Source of the DNA: Cheiracanthium punctorium
Taxonomy: Eukaryota; Arthropoda; Arachnida; Araneae; Cheiracanthiidae
Assembly: GCA_038373885.1 (NCBI GenBank)
Contig: JAWZYV010017538.1
Location: 1,054,001 to 1,118,000, forward strand
Direction of reading: 5' to 3'
DNA length: 64,000 bases
The stretch's first letter is position 1. Every line of letters starts with the position of its first letter. Shown piece by piece: positions 45,476-57,462 of the stretch. The notes below the pieces were generated by a model. That model had not been told where the DNA came from, ran no database searches, and saw nothing but the letters and a program-made list of their open reading frames with translations. Made by a program: the position numbers and the translations under genes.

Positions 45476-46092
45476 GGTTTCACGGAGCGACCATAGCGCT
45501 TTCAAGAGTTAAAAGCTGTCCCATATTTAATCATCGCGTTTATAAACGACAAGCCTGTTGTAAACCCCTGTAATTCATTTTCCCAAAAGTCGTTTTTATT
45601 GATAAATTTGAACTGAAATCAGTTTGTTTTTTCTTTCATAATCAAACCTGAATACAGTTAATTCTCGGGTGAATGAACAAAAACAGTTGATTGCAAATGA
45701 TTGCAGAGTGATCGTTTGGTAAGAAATTGATTATATTCAAATTAACACGGAATAAATTTCTAGTTTCATTTAACCTTCTGACTCGCTAGAGACTTTCAAC
45801 TCAAGGTTTTACTGCTATGCACCAACTTTATTATTATTAAGAATATGCAACTTTTTAACATTTAAAAAAATAAATATTAAATAAAACCTCTTCGCGAACT
45901 CGAAAAAAAATCAGAATGTGTCTTTACAAGTTTATCTGTGCACTCTTGTATGCAGTTAACTTATGAAAATTATGGAAGAAAAAAATTTTGAAACGAATAA
46001 TCTTTGCTGTATGTATCGCATTTTGTGAAAAATTATCATGTAATTTTGTATTTAAGATTACTTTTTCCTGAAAGTATAGGGTTGTGTTTTTT

Positions 46093-46124
<32 letters not shown>

Positions 46125-46680
46125 AAGGTCACATAGTACTACTTGAGGGGAAGCATTCTGATTTTTTGATTTTTTTTTTTTCGTGTTTCAGGTTTATTTT
46201 ACTCATTTATTTTTAACTTTGCCAAAAGCCGCATGTGACAAGTGTTCTTCCTTGAAAGTTATAAAGTGTGAGCTATTTTTCGACTTCAAAGCGCGTTTTA
46301 GAGCTGATCTTCCCTAATTACATTTTTTTTTTAAATCGTGAATTCATGATTAACCTATTCACTCCCACAGTCACAACGACGTCCATTCCCTTTCTGCTCT
46401 GACCATTGTCACTTCCTCTCAGCTTTCCTAGAATGCCTCGCACGGACACAGCTTTGAACTTTAGCAAGGCTGTTAACCAATTTGCGTTTAAGGACAAATG
46501 CTCGGAAACAACATTTGGTAGGAGGAGTTTTTTGGGGATATTTTTTTGATATTTTGTTTTCTAATGCGTTAGTTAAGGGATATTAGTCATTGAAATGGGG
46601 GGAAAAGAAATATTATATATGTACAATTTTCACTGTGTTTCCAATTTTAAGCTAAATATCAAATTGTAAGCTAAGTAAAG
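45476..46680. other. AT-rich spacer with a (GTT)n run
   Basis: AT-rich DNA with a (GTT)n microsatellite at about 46095-46121. A word TTAACCTATTCACTCCCAC at about 46344 looks like a TTAA-type MITE end, but no partner end was found. Confidence 0.45.
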
Positions 46681-46694
46681 GGGGGAACAGAAGT

Positions 46695-46727
46695 CCCCTC
46701 AACCCCCCCCCCTCTGGCTGCGCCCCT
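46695..46727 (-). mobile_element. Possible hAT-type right end
   Basis: The sequence CTCTGGCTGCGCCCCTG preceded by a C run looks like a right terminus of the CAGGGGCG type used by family B. The sequence to its left does not match family B and no left partner is visible. It may be another subfamily or a truncated copy. Confidence 0.35.
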
Positions 46728-47130
46728 GCTGTGCACCAAGGTATTAATTAACCTGCAGTTAAATGCTACCTTCCTCACTAAAGTGGAAAAATAGGTCTCT
46801 AATCAACAAACAAGTTTCATAACGACTACAACAAACACAAACATCCATGTAACAATATTGAGGTAAAATTTTTAGATTTGCCATCTGGATTTCAAAAACG
46901 TAACTACCCAAACATACCATTGAATACAGTTACCAATAGCGAGAACGCATGCCTAGATCGCGCACTTGCTCCATCTCTCTCTAGCGCTCACGCGAAGGAT
47001 CGCTAAGAAAATTACTAATCCTGACTATCCTAATCAGGATAATGGGATAAACTTATCAAATTATTGTATTGTCATCGGTCCTTGATAAGTTTAAATTAAA
47101 TCTGGCCGTTTAAAGTGGGTCAAAATGGAG
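46728..47130. other. Spacer, nothing recognised
   Basis: Moderately AT-rich DNA with a short CTAATCCTGA...TAATCAGGATAA inverted word near 47014-47042. No gene recognised. Confidence 0.45.
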
Positions 47131-47210
47131 TTCAAAGGAGTCGGTTACAAACAAACAAACAAGCAAACAAACATATAGGTGAAACTAATAAAAGCGTGTT
47201 AAAAAAGGAT
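47131..47210 (+). mobile_element. Possible non-LTR retrotransposon tail
   Basis: A (CAAA)n-type run at about 47150-47172 is followed by ATATAGGTGAAACTAATAAA and GCGTGTTAAAAA. This looks like a 3' terminal sequence with a run of A at the end. The upstream part (AAAGTGGGTCAAAATGGAG) may belong to it, but no reading frame is preserved. Confidence 0.35.
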
Positions 47211-47261
47211 GCAGAATTTATATTATCGATGAATATTTTATCAAGAGATTAAAACTAAATA

Positions 47262-48044
47262 CAGGAAAGCACTGTGTTTATACGTCTTTCAAGGAACCGA
47301 CATATAAACCGATGCATAAATGAAAAGACGCATAAATGAATCATTGCTGAACAACTTTGATTATGACACGTTTAGCATTACTAATGCAAATTTATGCAAA
47401 TATAATAATTTTAATGGTGTTTATTTATTTTTTTATTTTTAAGTTACCAGTAAACTACTTCATAATAGTTTTTATGCTGTAAACACTAATCTACTTAATT
47501 TTAAAGTAAAACATTTACCTTGAAAATAAAACAAATCACAGCTTTATTGTATTAATCTGAATATATGCACAGATTTAGTATTAATGTATTGCATACTAAT
47601 TATGATGCGAGTTATGGTCATGCAGACATTGAATTAAGAAAAAAAAAAAAACTCTTATTTTAGTCTTCTGATGTGCTGATTGTCTTTGAGTATTAATTAC
47701 AGAATTATAGATTTAATTAAATTTATGAAAAGGTTTTTTTTTTTCTTTCATGTTCTGACAAACAAAATTAAGTTTTAAGCTTTTCAATACAGTCGATTTC
47801 GTCTTTAAAGAAAGATAGAATAACTTCTTTACATTCTTCTTCATAATAGCTTTAATTAGCACGGGATAATTTGTCGTCTGTTAAAGAATTTTTATTTTTA
47901 TTTTAGGAAGGTGAAAACGACATATAACTGACATTAGGTGTCATTTTTGCATTGAAATGGATAGGAATTAATCGGAACTTCACGGAAACGACACAGAAAT
48001 GTAAAAGTCGTATAAATGAGAAACGTATAAACGGTGCTTTACTG
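47262..48044. mobile_element. pogo/Tigger-like non-autonomous element
   Basis: The ends CAGGAAAGCACTGTGTTTAT and ATAAACGGTGCTTTACTG are imperfect inverted repeats with TA on both sides (47260-47261 and 48045-48046). Subterminal CATAAATGA / TCGTATAAATGAG words repeat on both sides, a pattern also seen with GATTTAACGAA words in the element at 30889. The interior is AT-rich without a transposase frame. The pogo/Tigger assignment comes from terminus style and TA duplication. Confidence 0.65.
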
Positions 48045-48583
48045 TAAATAGAAAATTTAAATGTCTATACTGCTCCGCACAAAAATTTCCCAATTAGTAA
48101 AATGTGTCCCATGCATTAATTAGGCAATGCACAATATAATGATAATTTATGCAACTATTGTGCCAAAAAATCCTACCTTTATCTATATTTTCTTTTGATT
48201 TGTGAGCCATTATACTGAGCCAGGATTGTAAAATAAATTAGGCAACCGTTGCAATCTGAAAAACTCCAGTAGGAGCGTAAGTATTCTATTGTGATTTTCT
48301 TCGCATTAAAATGATTTAATCTCTCTGATGTATTTATTTTTCATTACAGAAACCAGGGTATGCAAAATCATACACACTTGCGGCCATTTCGGAACTCATT
48401 TTTGGATCGGAAGTAGACAGATACGTCGGCGGTAATACGGAAGCAGGTGTGCAGACCGCTCAGGCACAACGGTTTTCCTATGATGAAATAAACACTCCTA
48501 CATTATAAATAATACTATGCCATCGATGAAAACTAGTCTTTTTTTTCCCCTTAAGTGGCATAGTACGTTTACCTTTGTATATA

Positions 48584-48744
48584 CCGTGTTTACTCGCGTA
48601 ATAGATGCACTTTTTACAAATTTTTCATGTTGAAAGTCTAGGTGCAACTGTTATGTGGGAAAATCTACTACATAATATTATAACTCTAAAGCTATTTTTT
48701 TCTGTTTCAAAACGGGGGTGCGTTTATTATACGAGTAAACACGG
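48584..48744. mobile_element. 161-bp MITE with CCGTGTTTACTCG termini
   Basis: The ends CCGTGTTTACTCGCGTAATA and TATTATACGAGTAAACACGG are inverted repeats of about 20 bp, followed inward by GATGCAC / GTGCGTT. The flanks are TATA on both sides, but they lie in a TA-rich run so the duplication length is uncertain. Non-coding; superfamily not assigned. Confidence 0.8.
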
Positions 48745-48841
48745 TATATATATATTAGATATATAACATACTAAATCAAAAGCCCGCTAAAATCCCAAAC
48801 TGCTAAACTGCGTAGTTGCGAACAAAGGAAATTCGCTTTCA

Positions 48842-48913
48842 AAACCACAACTACTACACAGTTTCTAGCAGTTTCGTTCTAAACTGCTAGAAACTGTGTA
48901 GTAGTTGTGGTTT
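48842..48913. repeat. Perfect 33-bp hairpin with 6-base loop
   Basis: The arms 48842-48874 and 48881-48913 are exact reverse complements for 33 of 33 bases and enclose CGTTCT. The right arm is followed by two partial repeats of its inner word (AACTGTGTGGTG and AACTGTGTAGTAGTTGTGG, to 48945). A diverged fragment (AACTGCTAAACTGCGTAG) lies upstream near 48799. The arms are GC-balanced, so chance is unlikely. It could be a young foldback, a cruciform-forming site, or the stem of a small-RNA precursor. Confidence 0.9.
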
Positions 48914-49027
48914 AACTGTGTGGTGTAACTGTGTAGTAGTTGTGGCAGCTATTGTGGTCAGACCCCGCTCTTTAGTCGCATTGGCATTTTTGAACCAAAA
49001 CCTCTTGCTGCCCAGATGCCTTGCTGA

Positions 49028-49194
49028 CAGGGGCGTAGCCAAGGGGGGGGGGGGTTAGGGGGGGTCATAACCCCCCCATGAGGAATTTTTTGCCATAGAA
49101 AATGTATATTCTTCACTCCCTTATCAAACACATGTATGCATGGGAGTTGCAGTAGTCGTAACCCCCCCATGGAAATTTTCTGGCTACGCCCCTG
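49028..49194 (+). mobile_element. hAT-like MITE, family B copy 3
   Basis: This copy has the best-preserved termini: CAGGGGCGTAGCCAAGGGGG and TTCTGGCTACGCCCCTG. A perfect 8-bp duplication CTTGCTGA is at 49020-49027 and 49195-49202. It carries G and C runs beside the ends and the shared AAAATGTATATTCTTCACTC block. Length is 167 bp, no coding sequence. Confidence 0.95.
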
Positions 49195-49372
49195 CTTGCT
49201 GATATGGGTTCGCTCAATCATTGCAGGTTGCAAGATCATGTGACAAGACCTCTACAGAGTGATAAGAAGCTTGACGCATCTAGGGAGACAGGATTATTAC
49301 GTGGCCTCTCTTGCTAGAACAATCTGTTACAATAAAATAATGTAACCTAGCATCGTTTTAGTTATTGTCTCG

Positions 49373-49600
49373 ACAGCCGTAGCATACCCAAGGAATCAGG
49401 GCTGCCCCTGCACCCTGCGGACTCCAGCAACAATCCTCGGACCGCGAGACCCCGATGCTGAAATACCGCTCTGCTCAACCCGGCCCGGCAATGATGCTAC
49501 GCCGCTCCTGTCCAGCAACCACGGTCCGCGAAGTCTCGTTGCATTCCCGGCAAGCTACGACAACATCCTTCCCGTACCCGTGATGATATTACACTTATTT
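49373..49600. other. GC-rich pocket, possible decayed hAT element
   Basis: A sharp GC-rich interval in AT-rich flanks. CAGCCGTAGCATACCC at 49374 and GATGCTACGCCGCTCCTG at 49494-49511 form an imperfect inverted pair of hAT-like style. No matching 8-bp duplication was found, and GC-rich DNA continues to about 49580. Not coding in any long frame. Confidence 0.35.
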
Positions 49601-51712
49601 ATTTAAATAATTCCGAATATTAACGTTTTAATAAAGCAAAAACGCACCGCAATCGGCAAAGTTAAAAATCTGCTATAATACAAATAATAACAAGTAATAC
49701 TCTTAATTAGTTTAGATGTTTTGTATAGATTTACATACGTACTTATTACTAAAAATATTATATTTTACAATTCTAATTTTAAGGATATTGATTATTTCTT
49801 ATCAAAACTAAATCTTGGTGTCAGTCAACCAGTTAAAAAAAATTAATTTAATATTTTTCATTACTATTTTTTATTTTTAAAATCAATTATTAAGAAAAAT
49901 TTCAAGCTTAATCGAACTTTAATCTCTGATTTTAAAAAAAGCAAGCTTTTTGGAAAAACAAAACAGTTTAAAATCATTGATTAAAATTGATACTTAATTA
50001 GATGTGCTATTATCATTTAGACATGTATTAATAACTTAATTAAAAAATATTGATGATAATCTTTTATGCATGTAGGATAAGTATGAAATTCTTTATTTTG
50101 ATTTTTACATTATCTTAGGATTTTTTGAGTAGTATTATTTATAATAAAACGTATTCTATAAAACTCATTTTTAAAAATATTCTGGGAAGAGATTAGATGA
50201 GAAATATCAAGTCGTTTTGTGCAAAAACTGCTTTTCCTTTCTTATTGTACATTTTATCTTTTCAGTTTAATTTTGCCGTCAGTTTAATAATGCCTTTTCC
50301 ACTTTATGTACCCCCTAGCGATGAAATACTTTTTCCGACCTGACTACTTCATTCACAGGGTTGGTAGGTATATAATACAATTTTTTATAAAAAGTTAGGG
50401 ACAATGGATGAAGTCGAACAAAATTAACAAAATTAAAATCCATTGAATTCGAATCAATGTTTTTCTTTAAGGCAACATTTGTAATTTATCTTTTATGTGA
50501 TAAAATTGTGATCCTACATTTTATTAAAAATTAAACTATTTAAACAATTTACCATTAAAAATATCTTGTCCATTATTCTTAATCTAAATTTACAAAAGGA
50601 AGAAAAAGAAGACTAGTTCGATCATATAAAATAATAATCAATTTTAAGGAGTGAATTTCTGTAAAATTAATTAAATTTAACAATATGAAAAATAAATCAG
50701 TTTTTCAGTATTAACTATATTATTATATTGTATATGAATATAGAAAGAAAAAAAAGTCTTTAGCATTTCAGTTTCTATAAAACCTTTGCAATTCAATACA
50801 CCCAGAAAATGGTTAATTATTTCACAGTTATATTTTTTGATTAATTTTCAACTCTAAAAATTTTTTAGAACTGAAAATTATTTTTAGTTCACTTTCACTC
50901 ACTTTGAAAAACAATCCTATACTACACACTAAATTCATTTCTCTTGATCTTTAAATCAAGCTAAAAAATTAACTTAAAATTTTCTTTATTTGACTTTCTT
51001 TTATAGATCAGTTTGATGCATTATACTTCATTGACAGTTAAGTTTTGTTTGTTCCAAGCTTGAATATGAGCATAAACCAAAATTACAAACTAAAGCAATG
51101 AGCAAAAAACTGAATGAACAAAAATGAAATAAGTGGACATGATATTTTGTGGTGGTTTTTCCCACCTCGGAAAAAATAATAACACAAACGTATATTTTCT
51201 TATGTAATTAGAAGAATAAATTTTTAGCTGACTTTGAAAAAGAAAGAAAGAGTGCTTGTTAAAAAATTTATTCAATTAAAAACTTTAATTTTATTTAACC
51301 TATCACATAACAATATTAATTAAACTTTTTAATTTCAATCATGTCTTTTGTGTCATAAAAATAGTAAATTTTTAATATGACACGAAAGATAGCTGATTTT
51401 AAAAAGATAGTTAAAGCTATATAAATACATTAGAATACAAACTTGCTTAAAATACACAAGAGTGATAGTATATAAGTAAAAATGACGGATAAGGATATAT
51501 GATTAAAATATGAACTTCACATAAACAAGGTGTCTAAGAAGTTTCTCAAAGTCAATTTTCTAATAATTAACGACTTTGGGTAATTCTCTGAATCAAATTC
51601 CTGACCATGTTGTACTTTGTTCTTTCTTCATGCCTTCCCCCTTTTCCCTATTTACGTTTACATTCATGCCCCTCGCCTTTCATTTTAAAGTCGTGTGATA
51701 CATTATTATTGC
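49601..51712. other. AT-rich desert
   Basis: Very AT-rich, low-complexity DNA with no recognised open frame, repeat boundary or RNA gene. Confidence 0.6.
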
Positions 51713-52020
51713 ATGTTTACCCATACTCTTTTTAGAATGTAATTTAACCTGAAAATATAGGATATAAACGAAGAGCTGAGTAGATGAATATATTAACTGA
51801 CTTTTTTTTAAAAAATAACAGAGATTTCCGGGAAGAAGATCTGCGCTAACACACAAAAAAAAGTTCGCGCAATACACTCAATGACAATAACTACTAACCA
51901 ATTTTATCGAACCTTTACAATAAGCTATTTATAATAAATTTATAGCTGTAGAATCTCTTCTAAAATTTTACTAGACGAAAACAAAAAATTCAAAAAATAT
52001 TTTTTTTAGTTTGTATTAAA
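51713..52020 (+). repeat. Dispersed repeat, copy 1
   Basis: This block and 60572-61085 share TTACCCATACTCTTTTTAGA, TTAACCTG(A/C)AAA, CA(A/G)TGACAAT, TCTTCTAAAATTT and TTAGTTTGTATTA-like words in the same order. They diverge in between, and copy 2 is longer. Neither has obvious inverted termini. It is an unclassified interspersed family. Confidence 0.65.
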
Positions 52021-53069
52021 ATAAAATGGCTAAACAATTAAATTACGTAAGGATGCTCGTGGGTTCCCCTCAGGCCCGTTCCCTGAACACAGGGATCCAC
52101 CCTGCCCCACATTAGCGGGGTCCATGTTTATATATATATTGCTACAATTTATTTGAAATCAGTTTCAACTACAGTAAAATTGTTGATGCTCATAGTTTAT
52201 GGGAGTTTCTCAAATTTTTTTGATAGTCGAACACTTTGGGAGTTTTAATTTTGACAGACCACCTTATATAAATTTTGTGAATTCGAGGCTAAAAAGCAAT
52301 GAAATATTTCTTCGGGAGGTACATGCTACCTTTGTCCGCAGCACAGTGTGATGTTTAGATAACAAAACATGCTAAAAAGTTTTGATTTTTAAAAATTAAT
52401 ACGATCTAATATCCCTCTAATCCTTGGCCTACACACTTGGGTAGGTTATGCACATCCTCTCAAAAAGTACTTGAGTGTAATTCGTATTTCCTAAGTCAGT
52501 TTCATATATAAAATAATATTTTTCATAAGAAGTGAATCAGATATAAAATAATAATTTCTCATCTTTCTTTTGTGTTGAATGTAATGCGAAGAACTTAATG
52601 AGTTATTCACAAAACTAAAATAAGAAATTTATCTTACACTCAAGAACTTCTTTGTTTGTGTGAGTGTAGCAAAAATGTTCAGGTCTTAAGGGACATCAAA
52701 AATAGAAAAGACTACATCAGTTATAAACTAAATTATTTTAATTTAGAGAAGGACTTCACAGAAAAACTTCGATGAATTTTTAAACAAATTAACAGTAAAA
52801 TTTAGATTGTAAGATATTTTTTCATCTCTGCCCCGTTATAATAGGATTCATTTTACCTATTTCCGTATGAAAAGGACTCCGTTTCTTTCATAACGCCCGT
52901 TCCCAGAACCCACTTCCTTAAGATCATGACAATTTAAACGAATTAATTTACGGTTTAATTGGGATGAAGTTAACAAACTATTTTTAGCTCTCCAATATGT
53001 TTAATGGATTTTGTATTGATATCTATGTACAATGTTAATAGGGGTTAACATTTCACCATGTGCTGAATA

Positions 53070-53111
<42 letters not shown>

Positions 53112-53346
53112 ATTTTTTTGAGAAACGATGAACCATGATTTGGTGCTTAACGGTGTATGTAAGAGGGTTTAATTTTTAGTATTTCATTAAAAGCTGGTCA
53201 TTTTACCCCTTTAAGAAATGTGGCTGATAGTTATTTAAATAAAACAACTCTGGACGTAACTACATGCGTTGACAAGCATTTTAAAATAATTCAAAATGAA
53301 TTTATACTGTGTCCTTATTCGTGAGCCTCTCATGCTTACTGTATAA
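52021..53346. other. AT-rich spacer with a long T run
   Basis: AT-rich DNA including a GC-balanced patch at 52055-52125 and a pure T run at about 53073-53098. Nothing else recognised. Confidence 0.5.
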
Positions 53347-54194
53347 CCCAGACAGCACATAAGCTTTAATCAAGCTTGACGTTTCTTTGAATTTGACGTA
53401 TTAATACAAGCTTGCAGCAAGCTTGGAGATTACAAAATAATGAGTCCGCAAATATTTTCCCGCCGAATTTAAGTCATTTGAACTGTCAAGCTAGAATACA
53501 ACTTTATTACTGCATTTGGAAAGCCACACCCACATAACAAATAATTTATCATCATTCATAAATGTACTTCATTATAGATTTTTTTTTTAAATTCTATATT
53601 TCCAAATATTGAAATTCTTCAAAATAAAATACAAATATACTACAAAATTCATTTCAAAATTAGGCGTTTGTCTCGATTTTGGCCAATATTGCCCAACATG
53701 AGTGTTGCGAAAGTTTTAAAACGTGTGCTGCTTTTAACTTTATACTACGCTTATTTCCCTATTAGTGAGTCTGTAAATCACATATAACATTATTTTAATT
53801 TTGATTCATCCCATGGAAAAATAAAAGATGCCGGCCAACACTGATCCATCTCAGGAGAAAAACGGCGTGACAACCATAACAGTCACTTCAAACTTTAGTC
53901 ATATCACTTCGAGTCAAATTGGCTGGGTGGTTAGGACGCTGGCTTCCCACACCCTAGGTCCCGAGATTCGGTCGCGGACGCTAGACGGAAACAGATTAAA
54001 ATAACTTGAGGTTTCAACAGAGGGAGAAAATACGTGGAAAAATAAATTATATGGGGCGAGTTCGCCGCTGGTGCTCCATGTATTTAGGAAAAATTTTTAT
54101 AAGAAATTTTTTTAGTTTGAATTAAGCTTGCTATGTAAGTTGGGCAAGTGTAAACTTGAACACTTGATTCACGCTTAATCACGCTTACTGCGGG
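53347..54194 (+). mobile_element. Family D copy 2: inverted-repeat element with a tRNA-like core
   Basis: The element begins CCCAGACAGCACATAAGC and ends TCACGCTTACTGCGGG. It matches copy 1 (21679-22626) in reverse orientation along the core, including AACGGCGTGACAACCATAAC and CAGTCACTTCAAACTTTAG. AAGCTT words are fewer and more decayed than in copy 1, mainly at the left edge. The tRNA-like stretch is at 53911-53976. No clear target duplication. This copy is older or has lost part of its right arm. Confidence 0.8.
53911..53976 (+). other. tRNA-like segment inside family D copy 2
   Basis: The order is an A-box-like TTGGCTGGGTGGTTAGGAC, then CTTCCCACACC (anticodon position CCC), then a B-box-like GTCCCGAGATTCGGTC. 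It is a diverged version of the segment in copy 1 and is not a functional tRNA gene. Confidence 0.6.
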
Positions 54195-55589
54195 ATATAT
54201 TAACCCAAATTAGAATTACTTTTCGTATAGTTGGTTGTAAGACAACCGTTGAAACAGGACACTTTTAATTTCATGAAATATTTATTAACGTGGTACATTG
54301 CGATTTATTCATATTATCTTTAAAAATTTAATAATACTACCTATTACGTACATTAATACTATCTATATTCGCTTCTCCCTCTTCAAGGCTCCCTTTAAAG
54401 AAACAGCTTAGATTATTTGGCCTCAATGGGATCTTTTGATTCTGTGGCGATTCTTTGCAATTTACGCATTAGCATAAATAATAATCATTTCACATAATGG
54501 TTGCCATTAAGGAAACTCTCCATATATATTTAATTTATACATAGTTTTATAAGATGGGCGTATTTAGCGCCGCAAACCATTTCATCTTACTGTGGGGAGA
54601 AAATATCCAAGGGGTGCCATTTTAACTATCCATGTATCTAATATATCGATATCTTTTATATCCTCCATAGTCCTGTCTCCTGAAAAACATCAAACTGTGT
54701 AATCTCGAGGAGCTACTTATTCCCATTTTAATTGTGACAGGGCGTTAGAGTTGCAGAGTTTACAAATTTCACGCATTTTTTTATTTATGACGTCACTGTT
54801 TGACTGCCGTAAAGGATTCCCCGGTAGGTTGAGGGAGTTAATTTCGATATTTCGCATAATTGTTTTCAAACGGTATCATTAAAACTTTGCGTTATGTAAC
54901 CTTTATGGAGGAACGTAATTCAACGTTAAAATAAAATTATACTCGCAACCTGCATGCGTATGTTAGGCAACGCCTGCGCTAAATTAAATGCCAAAAATAA
55001 AAATAGTAAATAGAAAAAATTTAATATATCGCGCTTTGAAACGAACTTTGTAACTTTTAAAATGAACATTTTCAGCGCCGTGAAAACATTTCAATTTTTA
55101 AATAAGTACCGGATTAAAATACCACTTCTAATAATAATAATCGTGAATTTCTTAGTTTATTTCTACAGTAAATTTTAATCAAAATATCGTCTCCCTGTGT
55201 TGAAACTTGGCCGTCGTTATTAGCAACCGGGCCTGCTTATTCGTTGCCACCGGAAAAAATGGGTGAATCATTGAGGCCTAATGTTTGCATTTGCGCTGTT
55301 CGATTGTATGCGATTTGGTATTATAAACGTTATTTTATTTTGTAATTAACAAACAATTTTGTTATAGTTTTGTCATAGTGATTTAATAACAAGGTGATTT
55401 AGATGTAGGTAATGATTTTTTGAAGATTGCGCCTTTATTTATCGAAATAAATCAACAAAGAATTCGAACTTTCAATTCTGAATGTAACGGTAAGTGTACA
55501 CCTGTATAACTCATTTAGAAATTCTACAAATTTTTAGGATATAAACCATGTTTTATGAATTAATATTCATGTGTTATTTATAAATTATT
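54195..55589. other. Spacer with a CRE-like site and a possible short 5' exon
   Basis: AT-rich DNA. A full palindrome TGACGTCA lies at 54788-54795, which could be a chance match. At about 55200-55330 composition is more balanced and an ATG (55259) in AAAAATGGG context opens a 28-codon frame. It could be a first exon, but nothing recognisable is encoded. No transposon ends found. Confidence 0.35.
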
Positions 55590-55593
55590 TTAA

Positions 55594-55869
55594 CCCATTT
55601 GTGCCTGGATATTTTTGCGACTTTCTTCGATTTTTACTGATAACAGAAATAATAGATAAATTTCTGACGTCAACTTCTTGAACAAGGGATGATTTCTTTT
55701 AAAATCATTATGCATAAAAATCGAAATATCAACATCCTACTGGGTCATGTTAAAATATTTTGTAGAGTTTAGGCTCAATACTCATGAATAAAGGCTAGGA
55801 AAAATAAATAACGTTTTCGACTAATAGCGAAAATGCCGTCCCAAAAAAGGGATGCTAGGCATAAATGGG
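55594..55869. mobile_element. piggyBac-like MITE, third TTAA family
   Basis: The ends CCCATTTGTGCCTGG and GCTAGGCATAAATGGG are inverted repeats, with TTAA on both sides (55590-55593 and 55870-55873). Length is 276 bp. The interior is AT-rich and non-coding. The termini differ from those of family A and of the element at 26716, so this represents a separate TTAA family. Confidence 0.9.
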
Positions 55870-55873
55870 TTAA

Positions 55874-57366
55874 TCTGAAATCGTTTAACTTCCGTAGTTT
55901 ATTATTCTAGTAAATAAGCGTTCGTTGTAATACTAGTTAGACATTCTTATCTGTTTAATTCTTTCAGTTGAAAATGTCATTTATCATTTATTATAAATAC
56001 ACTAAATGTGTGATATTGGTTTCAGTGCAGAAGTACTGTAAAATATACTATTAATTTATGCACATGTTTATGTAGAAACTTTAACTGAAGTTAATATTTT
56101 GTATAAGCGTTCATTATGCTCAATTTCAAAGTTCCATTTAATGTTAGAGGTAATGGCTATAATAAGGTACATTATTAGGTAATGGCTATAATAAAAAATA
56201 ATTAATTCAGGGATCGTTTATTTTTAGTTTACTACAGTGATTAGAGCTACTTGTGAAAAGGAATCCTGAAATTTTTCGAGTCCTAGAGCTGTTACTATAT
56301 CTTAATTTGTATTCAAAGTCCGTGCAGAAGGGTTTTTTTTTTTTTTTTTTTTTTTGGCCACTACCCTAATATACAGCAATGCACGGGCGAAAACATTTTT
56401 TTTCAATCATCAGTTAATAATCACTTAAAAAAAAGAGGTGGAATATTAGTGGTATTTCCTAGTATGTTTTTCTAAAATTTATTATTTTTCTTTGGAGAAA
56501 AAAAAAATATATGGAACTAAATCTGAAAATTATAAATCATTTTCATTTCGAATGGTAAAATTTTCGATAAATAAACTCATTTGAACTAACCAAAATAAAA
56601 ACAGTTAATAAACGTGTTCGATCATACACTGTTACGTGATTCTTAATCCTTTTGCTATATTTTATCTCCCCTTTAAGTTCGTACTACTATTTATGGGACA
56701 CCCTTTATTGTGTAATTTATTCTAAATGTTTCTCGTTAAATTAATTTACATTATTTTTCATTTAAATACCAAGGAAGAGCAGTGCACGGGTTGTACTTAT
56801 AATTATAGCAAACATTCTTCTGATACCTACGCCTTACAAAAGATTAAAAATTAAATAGTATAGCAATACTTAAATTTTTTATACGTGAATTGTAAATATC
56901 AAATATTTTAAATTCTATTTCATCTCCTCGTCATATATTCTGTTAATATATTAATTGAACAATATTTAATAAATGAAAATTTAATAACTATTAGTTAAAT
57001 TTATTTTAAAAGTAATAATGGTTGTTACTGCTTTGAAAATGTGAAACTTAAACATTCAGTATAAAGATATGCATAAAAATGCCTGTATCATTTGCGTATT
57101 CGTTTACTTTAATGTATACTAAGTCAGCTTAATTTGTTCATGTATATTAAAAATCAAGCTAAAATAATGAATCACGAGAGTTAGCACTACTTTGTTTTTC
57201 CTTCAAATTACATGTATCTATTTACTTTAATGTCCACGTGTATGTATCATAGTAAAGAAACTGTCAATGAGTTCGTACTTGAATTAGTAGCACACAGTCA
57301 TGACTTAAAACTACATTAAATACCGTTTCAAAGCATCGAAAAGCTTAAAAATTGCTTGATGTATAC
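55874..57366. other. AT-rich spacer
   Basis: AT-rich DNA with a T run at about 56333-56355 and a word (GTAATGGCTATAATAA) repeated near 56149 and 56180. No gene or element boundary seen. Confidence 0.5.
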
Positions 57367-57462
57367 GTGAAGACGTGAGGATCCGTAGGCCTCTTTGGAT
57401 GACTCATCGAAATACACGCGCAGGCCCGTTACAAATAGCGAAGGCCCCGGTTGAAAATAGAG
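57367..57462 (-). CDS. Candidate internal exon of an unidentified host gene
   Basis: On the minus strand a 96-base GC-balanced segment follows a good acceptor (pyrimidine-rich CATTTATTCCAG, CAG at 57463-57465) and ends before GTATAC (57366-57361), a weaker donor. It reads 32 codons without a stop in phase 0: LYFQPGPSLFVTGLRVYFDE then SSKEAYGSSRLH. The frame is also open upstream and runs to a stop at 57328. The G/C-rich third positions contrast with the AT-rich flanks. I do not recognise the family. It could be a chance open stretch; the splice sites are read by eye and no neighbouring exon was found. Confidence 0.3.

Noticed and set aside
54788..54795. TGACGTCA as a cAMP-response element
   Set aside because: An 8-bp palindrome can occur by chance in 64 kb and nothing next to it looks like a promoter.
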